DNA of 64,000 nucleotides from Hyphochytrium catenoides (lineage: Eukaryota > Sar > Hyphochytriomycetes > Hyphochytriales > Hyphochytriaceae): NCBI GenBank assembly GCA_900088475.1, contig FLMG01003022.1, forward strand, positions 44,989 through 108,988. Reading direction: 5' to 3'. The notes under the pieces are model-generated. The model worked only from the letters and a program-made list of their open reading frames with translations. It had not been told where the DNA came from and did not search any database. Made by a program: the position numbers and the translations under genes. Within the stretch, counting starts at the first letter, position 1. The number at the start of each line of letters is the position of its first letter. Below, piece after piece: positions 60,812 through 64,000 of this stretch.

Positions 60812-61413
60812 TTTCCATCTGCAGTCCACATAGCCTCCATTGAGCAAGTCAACCGCCTCTCTTGAATACTCGGTCTGCGCCAGAATCCGATGATGAGAAT
60901 CAGCAGTTGAAGCTTCAGAATTGCGTGTTTCGCAAAATTACCTCAGAAGCTGCGGAAATGCCTTTCCACATCTCCCACAACTCCATCAGAATAAGGGCCA
61001 AATACAGACCTCCTCCTGGAGTAATGACTGAAAGGTTGCACAGATTTCTGAAGGGGAAGAAAAGCGGTTGTCGTGGATCATCACATCAGTCACCAGTTCA
61101 TCAAGACGCGTTCCTACTATTCGGACATGAGGGCATGACAGTATCAGAAGCTTCATAGCTGCAGACGTGCCCAGGACAGAAGACGACCTAACCTCAGTGC
61201 ACCTTAGACTCATTTAAAGCCACTAATCAGTCTCGGGAGAAAAACAGAGCTTCCAGCCACATCCATCCAGTTGTACGACTTAGTGTACAGCCAGCAACGA
61301 AGCTAATCAAGAATAGATGCTAGGACAATAGGATTTCTGGCGCAATACTATAGTAAGGATGAGAGGAGAAGCCTGCAGGAGCTGATTGCTTTGCCATTCA
61401 ACCCCCAATAGCC
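60812..61413. promoter_or_regulatory. Divergent upstream region, MLH3/CIBAR1
   Basis: About 600 bp lie between the MLH3 ATG and the CIBAR1 ATG. The MLH3-proximal part (60812-60880) is open in frame with MLH3 behind a GCGCAG acceptor, and a short frame MWKGISAASE with a gtaatt donor lies further upstream, so a 5' coding exon of MLH3 is possible. No other gene is seen. Confidence 0.4.
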
Positions 61414-62311
61414 ATGGTCGGCAGAAGGGAGAGCACAAGACTCTCCTACGTTGGCAGCAATGATTCACATATGCTAAAGAGCTGCGATGAACGGGGTGCA
61501 CTGATACTGAAGAAACTCCACAACTTCCAGAACCTTCTCAGCTTCTTTCGAAGTGAGACGCAAAACCTTTTGGCTAGGCATAGAGGCAAGGATATATCGC
61601 TTGAATGAGCCACCTTCTAGACCAAACTAACACAACCGTATAGACATCTCAAACCAGTATTCAGACTTTGCCAACGGCTTGAGAGAATCTGCCGCTAGAG
61701 AGGAGGTTTCAGAGGTTGTCTCTACTTTTGATACCCTAGCTTCATCAACAGACAAGATTGAGCGAGACCGGAGGCAGGTGATGGTAAGTTTATCTCCCAC
61801 TAGCTATGATACGCAATGCAGTTCTCATGGCAGATGCTTAGTGCGACAGACCAGAATCACGGCTACTTCACTTGATACAAGAGTTAGAGCTGTATATCAT
61901 CCATCCAATGAAGGTATAGTTCCAGTAAGCTCTTCACCTCTGTCAGCCACTCAGGAATTGTCTTTCAGGACCTATTACGGGACAGAAACAACCTTGTGAA
62001 AGTAGGGGCCAAGGCAAAAGACTCAAGCCACGGTAAGTCTACCACGTCGAAGACGCCTTGGAGTGTTTTGTTGTTGTTGACTGGTCCTAATAGGCGGCCA
62101 GGAGAGTGCGCAACTCCTGCGTGCGGAGGAAGTCCTTGACCACAACCTGGAGCTTTTTGAGGCACATCGCGTAGCGGCACTGAAGCTGATTTTGGACGAG
62201 CATATCAAGTGTCGGATGTATTATCACGCCAATGCGCTTTCATCTCTCAGCGGTGCAATGCAGTCCTGCAATGCCATAAACCTATATCGCCTGAACACCA
62301 CAGAGGGCTAG
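61414..62311 (+). CDS. CIBAR1: CIBAR1/FAM92-type BAR-domain protein
   Basis: The predicted exons are 61414-61552, 61644-61783, 61970-62033 and 62095-62311, all phase-consistent. The protein begins MVGRRESTRLSYVGSNDSHM and continues with ERGALILKKLHNFQNLLSFF, FANGLRESAAREEVSEVVST, DLLRDRNNLVKVGAKA, ELFEAHRVAALKLILDEHIK and CRMYYHANALSSLSGAMQSC. The last block matches the FAM92 ending (FxxIxMLFHxKALExxxxAYQxI), and the overall length (about 190 residues) and helical layout fit a FAM92 BAR domain. FAM92A/CIBAR1 bends membrane and acts with CBY1 at the transition zone and basal body during ciliogenesis. I chose a GT donor at 61553 over a GC donor at 61586 because it gives the family's spacing. 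The gene is convergent with PDX2 (187 bp apart). Sequence identity looks low, so the assignment is probable, not certain. Confidence 0.7.
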
Positions 62312-62498
62312 ACACGTAAGCAGGAAGAAAAGAGCTAGCTTTCTCCTTCTTTTCTGCGCGTGTCAGTTCTGTGCGTTCTCATTGCCGGTCACATTGTCCA
62401 TATTCAAGTCGTCTTGAAGTCGCTGGATTAAATAAACTTAGGTTCGGTAGTGCCTTTGATCAGATTGGCACTGTTAGCCGGTGGCTAAGAACTATACA

Positions 62499-63353
62499 CT
62501 ACTTGGACGGAAGCCGCGGTTGGGTTTCCTTCCGTCTCCTTGCCATTTCTACGAAATATTTGTGCCATCTATCATCATCGGTGAGCTCAGGGTGGAAGGC
62601 AGTCGCAAGGATGTTACCCTACGGAGACAGTTGAGCTCCACGAATTCCCCAGCCGCACATAAATTCTCTGCATACCTGCTTAGCAGCCACGACCACAGTT
62701 TCATCTTCGGTTTGTGTAGCTCCATTGCCTAAGGTAGCGGGTACGGTGGAAAGAACTTGAACATCTTTGCCCGTCTTCGTTATGGCCGGTGCTCGGATAA
62801 AAACAGCTTTGTAAGGGTGCACGGAGTCGGGATCATCCTTCTCTGTAAGAGGAACCGCAAGGTCCATTTCGCAGCTGCACTTGCGGTGAGCATGGAAGTC
62901 CTGGTTCGGTTTAATCAGTGTAGTAATACCTTTTGATCTGGGAGCCGAAATAGTTGCGCTGGACCTCTACATCTAATCCTCCAATAAGCCGCTGCCCTCC
63001 CTCTTTCTGGCCCGTAGCAGAGTTCGATAAGAGGATCATTCCAGCGCAGGTTCCCCAGACGGGTTTACCCGTTTGAACCCAGTCCTGAAGAGGATCAAAC
63101 TGGGCAAACTCATTAGAGAGCCATGCACGGATCTTTAACATTAGTCGGTGAGAATTCTTACCATGCCCCACCTCTCAGCTAGGTTGGCCATTGCAGTGCT
63201 TTCTCCACCTGGGATAATCAATCCATCCAGACCATCAAGCTGCTGAGGCAAACGCACCTCCTTGCTCTCAACCCCCAGCTTGTCGAGCACTTCTCTGTGC
63301 TCTTTGAAGGCACCTTGCAGTGCTAAAACACCTATCTTTAAATCTTCGGCCAT
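62499..63353 (-). CDS. PDX2: Pyridoxal 5'-phosphate synthase glutaminase subunit (PDX2/PdxT/SNO)
   Basis: Four exons are predicted: 63353-63162, 63099-62930, 62874-62676 and 62618-62499, with introns of 62, 55 and 57 nt, all phase-consistent. The protein starts [20 protein letters not shown] and carries [11 protein letters not shown], then [20 protein letters not shown] with the nucleophile Cys. [20 protein letters not shown] and AVFIRAPAI follow, and [13 protein letters not shown] supplies the His-Glu of the class I amidotransferase triad. It hydrolyses glutamine and feeds ammonia to PDX1/PdxS for de novo vitamin B6 synthesis. The length (about 225 residues) is close to plant and fungal homologues. 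Animals lack this gene, which constrains the organism. The PDX1 partner is not in the window. Confidence 0.95.
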
Positions 63354-64000
63354 AGTAGCTAACTCCGCCAATCAGGCCACGCCAGCTTGCAGGTGGACAA
63401 GGTTCAAAGTAGGTACGCCGTTGAAGCAGCGCGACGCCCCGTTGAAAAGACCCCTACTTCCAGACGTTTGAGAGAAGTATCTGGTCCCAACAAGCAAAAC
63501 GAGTGTATACAGGCAGTAATCCTGAAGTACTATATGCTAAGGAAAGAGCTTCATTCTCTCCCCGACTGAGGCTCTTCAAGGGATCCGAAGTGACGCTGAT
63601 AGACTCTGTACACTTCTATCAGCTCATGTCCAGCTCTCATCTCGCAGCTTTCCTCATTATTCCTTTGACAGTTGACAGTCACATCATCACATCATGTCCA
63701 TCATCAGAAACTTCACCTGGCCTCCATTCAATATTTGACCGTTCCATATTGGGGCCCCGTAGTCGTTGTAACTCGTTGAACAGTAACAAAGGGCATGAGC
63801 ACCTTGTTCTGTATGAAGGTGGGATGTACACTACCGTACACCAGTGTTACATGCCTCTCATCAGAACTGCATTCAGAATACTGTACGGCTGCACGGGAAT
63901 GTGTACAGTACAGTTGTACTGTATTGTAGCGGCTCTCTGTCTCTCTCCCTTCTCTCGGCAGCCCCTTTATGTCTAGGGTATTCAACGCAAATGTTATACG
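63354..64000. promoter_or_regulatory. PDX2 upstream region with inverted repeats
   Basis: About 650 bp upstream of PDX2 have no supported gene. A 157-codon plus-strand open frame (63503-63976) has no ATG at its start and no recognisable motif. The right end contains repeated ACTGTAC/GTACAGT motifs, including a 20-bp inverted repeat at 63904-63923. Confidence 0.4.
63904..63923. repeat. Short perfect inverted repeat
   Basis: Nine-base arms (TACAGTACA and TGTACTGTA) flank a 2-bp centre. A further TACTGTAC copy lies at 63879-63886, so three half-sites of one motif occur within 45 bp. It may be a protein-binding site or a small hairpin. Confidence 0.6.

Noticed and set aside
61586..61643. A GC-AG intron in CIBAR1
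   Set aside because: The phase fits, but a GT donor 33 bp upstream (61553) is also in phase and gives the spacing expected for the FAM92 family.
63133..63161. A 29-nt intron in PDX2 between WGM and IRAWLSNEF
   Set aside because: Using the later acceptor (TTTGCCCAG at about 63100) gives a 62-nt intron in the same phase and removes a 11-residue insertion absent from other PDX2 proteins, so the ultra-short intron is not needed.
63503..63976. A 157-codon plus-strand open frame upstream of PDX2
   Set aside because: It does not begin with ATG, shows no domain or family resemblance, and runs through the inverted-repeat cluster.

Overview
This is nuclear DNA from an intron-dense, free-living, ciliated eukaryote. 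The standard genetic code applies: coding runs of up to 1,100 codons have no in-frame stops and use TAA, TAG and TGA as terminators. Introns are GT-AG, many about 55-75 nt and some several hundred nt. An axonemal dynein heavy chain, enkurin, a RIB43A ribbon protein and a CIBAR1/FAM92 BAR protein point to a motile cilium. A PdxT-type vitamin B6 glutaminase argues against an animal, and a UFM1 protease together with ciliary genes argues against a typical fungus. A flagellated protist or zoospore-forming alga fits best; I cannot place the lineage. There are no bacterial operons, CRISPR arrays, phages or recognisable transposons. No tRNA or rRNA gene was found.

Layout, left to right: the 3' end of an outer-arm dynein heavy chain (+, to 2343); enkurin (-, 2854-4055); an unidentified short gene (-, 4378 to about 5421); a very large RIC1 homologue (+, 5837-14871); proteasome subunit RPN3/PSMD3 (-, 15231-18355); CstF-77/Rna14 (+, 19131-24927); a UBR-box N-recognin (-, 25243-33955); an RCC1-HECT ubiquitin ligase (-, 35121-41168); a small coiled-coil gene (-, 41239-41676); a large helical-repeat protein (+, 42623-45570); RIB43A/RIBC2 (-, 45888-47693); exocyst SEC5/EXOC2 (-, 47931-55396); UFSP2 (+, about 55992-57169); MLH3 (-, 57039-60811); CIBAR1 (+, 61414-62311); PDX2/PdxT (-, 62499-63353); and about 650 bp without a supported gene.

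The genes are housekeeping genes and do not form one pathway. Recurrent themes are cilia (four genes), ubiquitin/UFM1 turnover (RPN3, UBR, HECT, UFSP2) and Golgi/secretory traffic (RIC1, SEC5). Neighbours are packed tightly and often convergent or divergent.

The strongest novelty is in the RIC1 homologue. A PDZ domain followed directly by an acyl-CoA-binding (ACB) domain lies between its two WD40-like propeller regions, with phase-consistent splice junctions on both sides. This would be a RIC1-PDZ-ACB protein, possibly tying Rab6 activation at the Golgi to acyl-CoA sensing. Secondary points are a roughly 270-residue N-terminal extension on SEC5, an antisense overlap of the UFSP2 and MLH3 coding ends, and a hydrophobic segment just upstream of the UFSP2 start.
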